From Lepidodermella squamata (lineage: Eukaryota; Gastrotricha), in NCBI GenBank assembly GCA_047495785.1, contig JBLDXI010000042.1:1116001-1180000 (forward strand): a stretch of 64,000 bases of DNA, in the 5' to 3' direction. A program made the translations under genes and the position numbers. The notes under the pieces were generated by a model. That model was given only the letters and a program-made list of their open reading frames with translations. It did no database searches and had not been told where the DNA came from. Of this stretch, positions 46,441 through 56,257 are shown piece by piece. Every line of letters begins with the position of its first letter. The stretch's first letter is position 1.

Positions 46441-46779
46441 AGATATTCCGTTTCAGATTTTCCAATCCGATTCACTGACCACAGCGAATTTTGGCCCTGT
46501 AACAACCGGCGGTCCTTTCCGGTTAACCCGGTCCGGTCCTCTTCCGGACCGGAGCTCCAGCTAAAATCGCATCACCTGACCACTTATCCTGCTGACTGCA
46601 GACCCTAAGCTTGATACGAGTCTGAACTCTAAACAACAATGTGATCCCGGCAAACTAGCCAGAAAAAACCACATTATAACGATATTTTTATTCGTTATCT
46701 GTAAACCAAATCCATCAGATTAGTTTCCCTACTACGACAGCTTGCTCATTATCATCTCACTTGCGCGGCAACAATGTTG

Positions 46780-47090
46780 TTAGAAAACCCGCTTTCTGGC
46801 CCCCTCTTTAGCAGGGTCTGCGCGAGCGGCTTCCTCTGGCTCAGCTTCCTCTCGTCCAGCAGTGATTTGATATTGTGTGATGCAGTCAATGTACGGCTGG
46901 GCTGACTCGGTATTACTGGGAATTTGCGCTATGCAACTCAACTGAGCAGCATTCAGCCGATCTGCCCCAGCTACAGCAGCAACAGCAACAACAACCTGTA
47001 AAATATACAATAGGTTCAGCGATGAAGCGATGAAGTGGAAAGTCTTAAAAGTTGTACCAGAACTGCGATAATTGAAGCTAGCTTAGTCAT
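46780..47090 (-). CDS. Small secreted protein, copy 2
   Basis: Exons 47090-47058 (MTKLASIIAVL) and 46995-46780 mirror copy 1. The conserved part LNAAQLSCIAQIPSNTESAQ and PYIDCITQYQITAGREE is followed by a longer variable tail (EAEPEEAARADPAKEGARKR) and stop at 46780. The extra VAV in the signal region suggests small in-frame slippage (GTTGCTGTT repeats). The product is about 82 aa. The family is unknown to me. Confidence 0.65.
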
Positions 47091-48492
47091 AGTAAAGAAA
47101 AGTTTTTATGAGAAGTGCAAAAGAAAAGAATGAAGAAAAGGATGAGCAGGCATCTCGAAATGCATCTCGAAATGCCGTTTCCTATAGTCATCGGCCCGCT
47201 GAGTAAACAATAACCGATTATCTCATGGAAGGATATTATCATCGGCTAGACACATTCAGACTTAACATTTTGCCAAAGTGTATGAAAATTTCGACCGTGC
47301 TGTGGCTTCAGGTACTCTGCCTACCAAGGCCTTTGCCTTCCTTCCGCCTTTAAATGCTACGTCTCGATCATGGTTCCATCCTAGTTTATGGAATGATCCA
47401 ACGCGCCTCATACGGCAAGAACAGCCAGATACGAAGGGGTGTTTTGTTAGGCATTTATTCAGCGCCCTTTTCTGTCAGAGCTACAGCAGCAAAAGCAAAT
47501 TTCAAACAAGAAGTGAATCTGACCACTATGATTTATAACCATTATAGAATGCTTATGGCTGGGATTAAAATTTATGGAAATTACCAGATCCCACGGATGA
47601 TCACACAAATAATATTACCGCTGGGATGCAGGGTTGCTATGAGCGAGCTAAGTTTTCATCATATTTATAATGTCGGCTTGTTTTTATATTGAAGCAATTG
47701 GGAAAAGCAGCATTCCATATTACAAATAGCTAGCTAATAGCCCTTTTCGCTAAGAATTTCCCGCAAGCGGGTGAGCTATGCATTTCATTGTTATCAGCTG
47801 ATCCTGCCCTGTCGGGTGAAGTTGGACGTTTGTGGACCTTTTGGTCTTTCTAAAAAGACCGCAGGCCATGGTCGTCCATTTTGTGAAATAGATTTTTGCA
47901 AAATAATCGGAAAATTAGTAAAAAATGGACCACGGATGGCCAAAACCTCTCTGCGCCGAAAATACCAAATGTTTCACATGCTTTTGCGCGGTCTCATCGG
48001 CACGACGGTGGTAATATTGAACACCGCGGAAATACACGATAAGTTCGCAATAATTCGACTAGACGTGAACTAAGGATGACAGGCCAAATTAGGCCAACAG
48101 TTAACCGCTAATTTTTGCAACTTTCCTGGCGAATTTCGATACTCAACTTCGCAACTTCGCAACTTTTCGCCAGAAAATGTGTAAGTCTTGAGAAATGTGC
48201 GGAAATAATCGCAGTCGAAATAGAATGGGACTCGACGGATTCCTCACTAACTCTATAACCTAGAAAAAAGCTTCCTTATTCGTTCATGAGCTAGTTATCC
48301 CGATTAAATCGGATATAGATTGTAGGTTTTAATACGATAAAATTTAATGCATTAGAGTTAAAAAGTTTAAATTAAGATGAATGCAATTCGAAAAATTCGA
48401 AAATTCGTAAGAAATTAAGGATGGGCATTCGACAAGGAAAAAATTGAGCAATCTAAATTCCAATTTTGTCGCTGCCTTAAAATTTTGTCTTA
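47091..48492. other. Intergenic with small inverted repeat
   Basis: It contains the 5' flank of small-protein copy 2. A stem pair GGCCATGGTCGTCCATTTT (47864) and AAAAATGGACCACGGATGGCC (47919) is probably part of a miniature element. Open frames at 47278-47692 and 47771-48073 show no domains and are not called. Confidence 0.4.
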
Positions 48493-48575
48493 AATCAGTG
48501 GTTCGCAAATACCTTTCCCCAGATGCGCAAGAGTGGCGCACGCGGCCGGTCCTACGTGCGCCACTCTTGCATATT
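48493..48575. mobile_element. hAT-like miniature fragment (CAGTGGTTC ends)
   Basis: It starts with CAGTGGTTCGCAAA and contains a GC-rich stem (GCAAGAGTGGCGCAC with GTGCGCCACTCTTGC, 48528-48570). The CAGTGGTTC[TC]CAAAC-type end resembles common hAT termini. Related pieces are at 49530-49766 and 53526-53791. Confidence 0.45.
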
Positions 48576-49019
48576 GTATTCTCCTCAAGCCAATTGCAAA
48601 GAACTAATATTCAGGATGTTTCTCATGAATAATTTGGGTTTCTGCGAATTTTGCCAAGTTGAACTTCTTCATATTATATCATAGGTCAATATTGGTTGTT
48701 AGAAACGTTTTGTTGCTAGCATAGACTGAATAATGTCTATGGTTGCAAGTTACCTCGCTCAAAAATGAACATGTGTGTTCCGCGTTCCGCATTGGTTCAA
48801 ATTATAAGTTATCTGAACAAATTATATGAGCGATGCGAGGAAATTTTGAGGATTTTCCCTCTAAAAAGGCTCCGAAATCTTCTAAAAATGAGGACTTCCA
48901 GACTTCGACTTTGTTTATTACATTCATTCCGATTAGTTGTTACATTGTGACATGTGTAGCATGCTTGAACACACTACCTAAACCTAGAAAATCGAACACT
49001 TAGCTGTCAGGGAGTTTAA

Positions 49020-49520
49020 CACTTTAACTGCCAAAATAGACTGCGAGGTCCGATATTTGGGTCTAATTCCTGGGTCTGTCAAAAAGTCATTTTTTTCGGG
49101 TCAACGATGCGTCGAGGGGCAAAATGCTTGACGGCAAAATGTAGGCCATGACCTGGTGGTTCTTTTGACTCCGAATTTGGGGCCACAAGGTCTGAGCAGG
49201 TCATTGAAAATGACAGTGAAATAACGTCGAAAATTTTGGATTAGAGCCAAAAATCAGACCCAAGAATTGGACCTAATTATTAGACCCAGATTATGGCGCA
49301 ACAATCGAAATTTCACTGTTTTTCAAGTTTGATTTCTGTGCGTTCCTTGAAGTCTTTGGCCCCAAATTCGTCAAAAGAACCGCCAGGTCATGGCCTACAT
49401 TTTGCTGTCAGGCATTTTGCCCCTCGACGCATCGTTGACCCGAAAAAAATGACTTTTTGACAGACCCAGGAATTAGACCCAAATATCGGACCTCGCAGTC
49501 TATTTTTGGCAGTTAAAGTG
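49020..49520. mobile_element. piggyBac-type foldback miniature element (501 bp)
   Basis: The ends CACTTTAACTGCCAAAATAG and its complement are flanked on both sides by TTAA (49016-49019 and 49521-49524), the piggyBac target. The arms extend about 170 nt each with high identity (GGTCCGATATTTGGGTCTAA, CGATGCGTCGAGGGGCAAAA, TAGGCCATGACCTGG) around a spacer of about 160 nt. There is no transposase; mobilisation would be by a transposase encoded elsewhere. Confidence 0.85.
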
Positions 49521-49529
49521 TTAACGGAA

Positions 49530-49766
49530 GAAACCTGGCGAGCGAAGCGAGCTAAATTTTTATCATTTGCACTCTTAAAAAGCTGAAAATAGCCTAAAAA
49601 TGACAGAAAACCGATGTCCTTCAACTTATAAAACGTCTATAGAAGGAGTGGAATCGCTGGCCAGAGAGAGTTGGCTTAAAGGCTCCGCGTGCGCCAATGC
49701 GCATGCGTGCGAAACTGATCTTTCGAAATGCGCCAATGCGCACGGGTGCGCCACTTTGCGAACCGC
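49530..49766. mobile_element. Miniature element of the GCGAGCGAAGCGAGC / AACCACTG family
   Basis: It begins near GGCGAGCGAAGCGAGCTAAA and ends near GCGAACCGCTGTC, with two GCGCCAATGCGCA repeats inside. The piece at 53526-53791 has the same order of ends (GCGAGCGAAGCGAGC ... GAGAACCACTGTC). Non-coding and GC-rich compared with flanks. Confidence 0.5.
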
Positions 49767-51332
49767 TGTCTTAAATCTGTAGAATCAGAGAGCGAAGTAG
49801 GACAGCTGAACTGGTTGGGATAAGGAAAATCGACATAAGGGTCCCCCCTTTGGTCTTCGACTGAGTTCACCTTGCGGACCGATTGAACTGGTGGGGATGA
49901 TCCCTAGCGCGCGGTACGTTATGTAGGTGGTGTTTTGCATAGTGAACTCAGTGATGAATCATAGCCGTGCTGTTGTTGGCTAGTAGCATTTAAAGGCTAG
50001 TAGCATTTAAAGGAAGGAAGGCAGAGGCCTTGGTAGTTGGTAGGCAGAGTAACTGAAGCCACGTCACGGACGAACTTTTCATACAAAATGTCAAGTCTAA
50101 ACATGTCTGGCCGATGATATCAACCTCCGGTGAGATAATGTGGTGATGGCGGTGCGGTCGTGAGTTCGGTATTTTTCAACTGGTTAATTAGATGGAGATT
50201 AATGGAAAAATACTCGAAAAAAACAAAACAAAGTTCAACTTAAATTTCGCTGTTACTAGTAGCGAAAAACATGATACCAGTGATACAAGGCGAGCAATTT
50301 CGTGACGAGTGAAAGTCTGATATAATGCAGCTATTTAGTGAGCGAAACTATTCCTGATTCCTGAGTCTCAGAGCGCGAAGTACGACGGGAAAGAGGAGTA
50401 TCGTACCCCCAGTTCGCAATGTCAAAGTGGAAACCCCCCAAAAAACACAAACCACAGGGTCATAAAATTAAGGCTAAAAACAGAAAATACTCCCGTAGTT
50501 CGGTGATCCTACTTTGCGCACTGCTGGGCCTGAACATTTCTTTCAAACAATTTTCTAATTTAAAGTATACTTCAGAATTTTCCAACACTCAACTCCAATC
50601 TCCAATTCTCAAGCGAATTATTTTCTTTTAGGGCCTGGAAAACTCTGATTTTCGGAAAAGGCCTTTGCTGTGTGGTAGAATGCCGACCAGCCTTGAACAA
50701 TGCGATTATTAGTACCTTTTCAACTAACCTTCCGGCTATTCGGCTATTCGAGGTTTGTTTTTGAAAATTTCTGGATTTTTCAAACATTGACGCTGTTACG
50801 TGTTGATGAAAATAATTTCATTAAAATTGTAGTTTAGATATTTTCTGTGGAATCTGTGGAATCTTTTCTGTGGATCGCACCCTGGATTTAGCTTTTTTCG
50901 ACAAGATGATGACAATGCGTTTTCCCCATTTGTCTTACTAGCAAATGAATAGCACCGCAGGGATGCTTTGAGCAAAAAAAGATTTCTCAGTTTCACGCCG
51001 GCTGCCGGCTGGTTCCATAATTGAAGCCATGGGGAGAAGCAGCATTTCATATTACAATTAGCTAGCCCGAGCAAAATAAAAAGTTTATCAAATGTTGCTT
51101 TTTTCGTTTTTTTCACGTAAATTCCAAATTCCAAATTCCAACTGCCCACGAGTTTTGGTTCGCATACATGTTTACGGGTTTTTTTGCTATTATTTTGTAT
51201 CGCTAACGATAATTTATTCAGCCATGCCGAGGTATATTCCTATTATGGAAAAGTGTTAGTTCATACAGGGTACTTCATACAGTGATAATTTCATGCAAAA
51301 CCAGTAGTAACTCGTACATTATTTCCGTGATA
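49767..51332. other. Intergenic, repeat remnants
   Basis: A GCGAAGTA-family miniature element lies at about 50369-50525. Sequence 50060-50140 (AACTTTTCATACAAAATGTC, AGACATGTCTGG-like) echoes the flanks of the small-protein duplicates. No supported gene. Confidence 0.4.
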
Positions 51333-51340
51333 TTTTCATG

Positions 51341-52818
51341 CATAGACAAGTCTATACAGATCGGAAACTAGCGATCTTCCTAAAGTAAATAAATTCACAC
51401 CAAAACGTGAAAAAGTGGGCGCGCGACCTTCATTTTTTTTCACTCATCGCCCTATCCGCCCATAGTAATTTTTCCGATTTTTAATTATTTTCTAAAATTC
51501 TTAGCTCGCTCAAAGTATTACCAAGCGAAAGCGGTAAAGGCTCCGATAAACGGGCAAACAGTTTGTCAAACATTTACTTCAAACATCGATGTTTGATGAA
51601 AATGTTTGAAATGCATTTATACGATCAAACTTGTTTGGCAAACATCGGAAAGGGTGAAAGGTCACTTCTGAGAGCTTGAAACATCAGTTTGTCAAACTTT
51701 CATTTACACTCTCAAACAATGTTTGCAAGAAAATTAGCAAAATGTATGCAAATCATCAAGAAATTAGCATAATTTATGCAAATTTATGCAAATTTTGTTT
51801 AATTTATGCAAATTAGGAGAAAAATGACATAAACGGCTAGAATGCTTTTACATTTTCGACCGCTCTGATTCGATTTTTTTCGTTGCCGCGTGACCGTAGC
51901 AATTTACGAATCAATGTGATTAGATTCTATCCATTGTTGAAGAAGCGCATGCAAGACTTCCACAGATGCCGTTCCGGCTGGCACCTTCGCAGCAGCCATA
52001 GCGCCAAATGTTTGCATGTTTGTCAAACAAAATCGCCTCCCCGAGTGATTTTGTTTGAAGTCATTTTCAACAAACTTCACAAACATGTTCTTTTAAACAC
52101 GTCTATTTAGACGGACAAACATGTTTGAAAGCCTTGTTGGTCTTATCAATGTTTGAACAAAAAGTTTGAACGTGTAAATGCAATGTTTGATCAAACAATG
52201 TTTGAAGCCGTTGTTTGTCAAACAATGTTTGAAGTCAATGTTTGACAAACATGTTTGCCCGTTTATCCGAGCCTTAATACTTTGAGCGAGCTAAAAATAG
52301 CTACAAAAAACCTAATAGCTATTTTTAGAAAAGCATTATCACGCAAAATCCCAATATTACAAGTCCGAAGATTTCGCGAAATTCAAAAAAAAATTCTGAT
52401 TCGCTCATCGTTGGATAGAGCAAAAATCGAATAAGATCATTGTATTTTTCTCGGAATTTTTCGGCTTAAAATGAAAAATTGTACCGTCCTGAAAGACTCT
52501 TGAAATGGCGATTTTTCGTAAAAGTGACCAACTTTGAGATAATTTTAAAAAAGTTAGAAAAAAAACGTCTCATGAGACGGGACTCATTCGATAGAGGAGC
52601 GCTTCTAGTATTCCGGTAAATTTGTTTTAATTTTTTGGGATTTGGGAAATGAAAGATTTTCTCTGAGAATTTTAGAAAATAATTAAAAATCGGAAAAATT
52701 TACAATGGGCGGATAGGGCGATGAGTGAATAAAAATGAAAGTCGCGTGCCCACTTTTTCACGTTTTGGTGTGAATTTAGGAAGATCGCTAGTTTCCGATC
52801 TATATAGAGTTGTCTATG
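51341..52818. mobile_element. hAT-type miniature element, copy 2 (1478 bp, with nested insertion)
   Basis: Inverted ends CATAGACAAGTCTATACAG and AGTTGTCTATG are flanked by a perfect 8-bp duplication TTTTCATG (51333-51340 and 52819-52826). Subterminal sequence (AAACGTGAAAAAGTGGGC, ATCGCCCTATCCGCCCA) matches copy 1 at 26735-27427. The extra length relative to copy 1 comes largely from a second element inserted at 51538-52274. No transposase. Confidence 0.88.
51538..52274. mobile_element. PIF/Harbinger-like miniature element nested in the hAT element (737 bp)
   Basis: The ends AGGCTCCGATAAACGGGCAA and TTGCCCGTTTATCCGAGCCT are inverted repeats, and TAA flanks both sides (51535-51537 and 52275-52277). 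A 3-bp TAA/TTA target is typical of PIF/Harbinger. Subterminal regions carry many TTTGTCAAACA and CAAACATGTTTG units in both orientations, possibly transposase-binding sites. Non-coding. Confidence 0.75.
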
Positions 52819-52934
52819 TTTTCATGACATTTTTCTGATTTTTTCGTGACTTTCTCATACGAAAATAAATACCCACGAAAATCGTGATAATTTCATACTT
52901 TATTTTCTCTACAACCCGAAAACAGATTTGATCG

Positions 52935-53204
52935 TTAATCATCATCTTTATCACCATTATTATCATCTTCACTTTCACCCTCAGGATCAACAACGTCCAA
53001 AGGGGCCAGTTCGCGAAAGTCTTCTTTCGCCTTTGGCTTCTTCTCCTTGAGTTGAGAAAGCGCATCGGAAACCGCATCCAAGAGCTCAATTGGAGTAAGC
53101 TTGTTCTGATCGAACTCGTCCCAGCGCAGCTTGATTAAGTTCGATCTTTTTGCATAAAGCTTGATGATTGCACGAACCGGAACGGTTTTAGCGGCGGAAC
53201 TCAA
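52935..53204 (-). pseudogene. 3' part of a split gene (acidic tail)
   Basis: An open frame on the minus strand reads SSAAKTVPVRAIIKLYAKRS, then KLRWDEFDQNKLTPIELLD, a Lys/Glu stretch, and an acidic tail ending DNNGDKDDD at 52935. There is no ATG at its start (53204 is TTG). It plausibly continues the frame at 53796-54289, from which it is separated by about 0.6 kb containing a miniature element. I do not recognise the family. The codon use and lack of stops suggest formerly or actually coding sequence. Confidence 0.4.
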
Positions 53205-53525
53205 TCAATGAGGAAATTTTCAGCGACAAGGCCGTTTCTCGGTCCATAGACCGTTCTCATGCAACCATTACAAAACGGCTTGGCAGTAATGAAAATGACA
53301 CCCTGCTATGTCGCAGAGGAAAACCAGAGCCAAGGCCCAAGGTTTTGAGCAATGGTTCTTGACTTTGACTCTTGACTTCTTTGAGCAATGCTCAGTGACC
53401 CCTGATTGGTCTTTGAACTGAAGTCGATACCCACCACTCTCAAAAAGTCAAACAGTGAGAGGAATTTTAGGTAATATTTTGGCCAATTAATATTTGGCCT
53501 CTAAACTCCAAACCGTGCATTAATT

Positions 53526-53791
53526 AACCGAGCGAGCGAAGCGAGCTTTAGCTAAAGATTTTTTCCAAATATTCTCTCTGAAAATGGGCTAAAAATGCTT
53601 TCAAAGTGGGCTTTCGGATGCGTCGAATGTAGCTGGAAATGTGCACAAAATTATGTGAAACCCTGGACTATTTCCCTCGAAAGAGCCGTCCGGCCGCGCG
53701 CAATGCAAGAGATGGGTGGACCTCTGCCGGCCGCCAAAGTGGGCCTCGCCGGCCGCATGCGGCCGGAAAAACGGGGTTTGAGAACCACTGT
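53526..53791. mobile_element. Miniature element interrupting the split gene
   Basis: It spans from GAGCGAGCGAAGCGAGCTTT to GGTTTGAGAACCACTG and includes a GC-rich GGCCGCATGCGGCC palindrome. The end directly abuts the coding-like frame that stops at about 53796. Family relatives are at 49530-49766 and 48493-48575. Confidence 0.5.
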
Positions 53792-53795
53792 CCTA

Positions 53796-54289
53796 GTTGA
53801 CTGAGCCATCCGAATCAAACCAGCATCGGTCGCGTAAACAGCGAATGCTCCGGGAACCTTGATATTCCGAACGATCTCGAAATGGCGAAGGAAGAGCTGG
53901 TTGCGGCTGTTGAAGCGATACTGGTTGACGTTCTCGGCTCCTGAGCTAAGCTGATCGAACCATTTGGCGACGGTTTTCGGCTTCTTCGGTTGACAGCGAT
54001 CGAAGTGCTGTTAGAGCGTCCGCTTGCAATTCTCGTAGCAAGGAATAGCAGTGACTAGTTTCGACCGTTCTAAGCCATGATCTTCGCCAAAGTCCAACAT
54101 CTTCCCAACCTTGTCGTTGTATACATCGTGCACCGGTGGCGGCGGAGGCGGAGCTTGCATAGCCGCAGTTGGCTGCATCCATCTCATGAACTGAGCGAAC
54201 TGTTGAAACATTGGCTGGAACATGGTTTGATCAGGGGCGGCGAGGCGGGCAGGAGTACACGAGACGCTTGGCATGAACGAGTTACTCAT
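53796..54289 (-). pseudogene. 5' part of a split gene, with internal stop
   Basis: The minus strand starts MSNSFMPSVSCTPARLAAPD, is Met/Gln/Pro-rich (MFQQFAQFMRWMQPTAAMQA, then a run of seven prolines), then VYNDKVGKMLDFGEDHGLER. A TAA follows KRTL near 54018. Directly in the same frame the coding-like sequence continues QHFDRCQPKKPKTVAKWFDQ, SSGAENVNQYRFNSRNQLFL, IKVPGAFAVYATDAG, until the miniature element at 53791. The in-frame stop and the insertion make it look like a decayed gene. The family is not recognised. Confidence 0.45.
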
Positions 54290-55301
54290 GTTGAAGGTGA
54301 CATCGTTCTGTGAGAATGAAGAGCCTCAGGATGAGCATTGTGTTTCAAGTAGTAAGTAGCACTTTGACCCGCGTGCTGATTGGTTAATTTATTGTTGCTA
54401 TGACTCCGGGATGAAACAATTTAGTCGTGCAATCCACTAATAAATTATTTTCTATTTATGCAAAAAATGACCTTGCCACACCCTCTGCACGGTTTCCATT
54501 GACCACGAGCGTAAACCCCATAATAATCGTAGCAATTTACTGCGGCAAAAAACACTTGTTGCAAAAAATTTCACGGATCGCACAGCCAACATGTTTCATC
54601 CAGGAGTCATAGCAACGATCGATTGACCAATCAGCGCGCGCCCAGAAATTCTACTATTTAGCTCAAGCACAATGAGGCCATGAGAATAGAGTCCTCGAAC
54701 TCCATTGCAACTGAAGTTTGGCGGCTCATTGCCGGCGTAGAAGATGTAGACGCCGGTGTGGCATTTCCTACTATACAGCGACTTATTAGCTACAAATTTT
54801 ACTCATTGGGCCTGCTATTTACCTGGATGCATCTTTGTCTTGTGAATCTTCAAGCCGCGCTCAGTGGGGCAATCCTTACCGCATACGTCGCATACGATAA
54901 ACAAAGACAGTAAATGCCGTAAGATTGAGAAAAGCATGGTACCGATTAAGTAGCAATTAAGAGGTATTAAGCTGGATTATGGTTCCTGAGCCGCTTTATA
55001 GCTCGTTCAACATGCGTTTCATTCACATCTCCCGCCTTTTCGGTATGAAATTATCACGATTTCATGAGTTAAAATCAATAATCCTTGTTTTGTACGAAAT
55101 AATCACGATTTCCACTGATATTTACGAAAAATCATTGTCCAGATTGACACTGTATGAAATAGTCACGATTTAATGTAAAAATGTATGAAATTATCACTGT
55201 TTGAAATACCCTGTATGAAGTAACACCGATTCCTATTAGAATTGGAGTATTTCTGCTAATTTAAAGCTAATGTTTCCCAGTACCACAAACCAACTCGGAT
55301 A
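54290..55301. other. Intergenic, nothing recognised
   Basis: Repeated ATGAAATTATCACGATTT-like phrases at 55045-55190 form a loose simple repeat. The open frames at 54427-54913 are unsupported. Confidence 0.4.
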
Positions 55302-55647
55302 ATGTATCAACAACAAATCTACATGCTTGTTGCTCTGCTATTTTGTGTTTCTGCATCTGTTGCCTGTAAGTCAATCCTCGGTATCACTGGAAAAATACGA
55401 CTTTCCTATTTAGTTATTCTTTTCAGGTAGGCAGAGGCCTGATCGATGTGATTATCCAGAAAACCTCCGCCGCCATACATACGAAGCGTGTACACCTGGT
55501 CCTTATTCGGCTTATGTTTACGACGAAACTGTCAACCATTGCATACGCGTATCGTTTGGAGATTCATGCTTAGCTGAAGCTGTTTTACCTTACGCGTTCT
55601 TACAAATCAGAGACTGCAACAACAAATGCCGGCAGTTCATAACCTGA
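55302..55647 (+). CDS. Small secreted Kunitz-like (BPTI-like) protein
   Basis: Two exons (55302-55365 and 55427-55647) joined in phase give 94 aa. The signal peptide is MYQQQIYMLVALLFCVSASV. The mature part has cysteines arranged as in a divergent Kunitz domain: ACTPGPYSAYVYDETVNHC (the aromatic YVYD core and a 16-residue gap), then IRVSFGDSCLAE, a PYAFLQIRDC helix and the final CNNKC (three residues apart). The canonical GGC..N is replaced by GDSC, and the first cysteine spacing is longer than usual. Kunitz domains often inhibit S1 proteases. Whether this one does is unknown because the reactive loop is altered. Confidence 0.6.
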
Positions 55648-56257
55648 GTAACAAATACTCCAGTAAAAATATATGTTATGCTTACTGTAGAAGTGAATTT
55701 CAGATTATGAATTTTTTAAAAACAAACTTTGAAAAATGGGAAATCCCGCCGAGTTGCAGCCACAGTAACGTAACACATTTTAACACATTTAGAAATAAAT
55801 TTTCAAAAATCATCCTTTATTTTGGAGTTGTTTGTTTCCATTCTCCATTCATGTGATTTACCAAGCGATAGACTAGTCTTTTTTGCTGAAACCACGAGCT
55901 GGCCAAGATGATAGTAATTTCATTCATTTTTTCACGTTCGCATCGATTGGGTTAAAAGAATTACTTTAATTTAATGCTAATAATTTATTGCTTCTTTAAC
56001 TCTGGATTCGTAAATTAGATGAATTTTCTAGGCTAGTAAAACCGATCATTCCGTTTTGAAGGATATTGAGGTAAAAACGTATTTATTCCTCATCGATTTC
56101 TCCTCAAGGTCTAGCACCTATTGTTTACCATCCTACAGTACGGCATAAATTCTCCATAGTCAAACAAAGGCAAATATCGACTGGTTACTGGTTAGCTCTC
56201 TATTTCTCCGATTATTGAACAAGCTCGATTTGCTACCGAATTTTGTTAGGTAGTTAA
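55648..56257. other. Intergenic, nothing recognised
   Basis: AT-rich spacer between the Kunitz-like gene and the SGNH-like gene. No features were supported. Confidence 0.4.

Noticed and set aside
49388-49624. 78-residue minus-strand frame
   Set aside because: It lies within the arm of the TTAA-flanked foldback element and is not protein-like.
54077-54313. 78-residue plus-strand frame opposite the split gene
   Set aside because: It arises as the complement of the Pro/Gln-rich segment.
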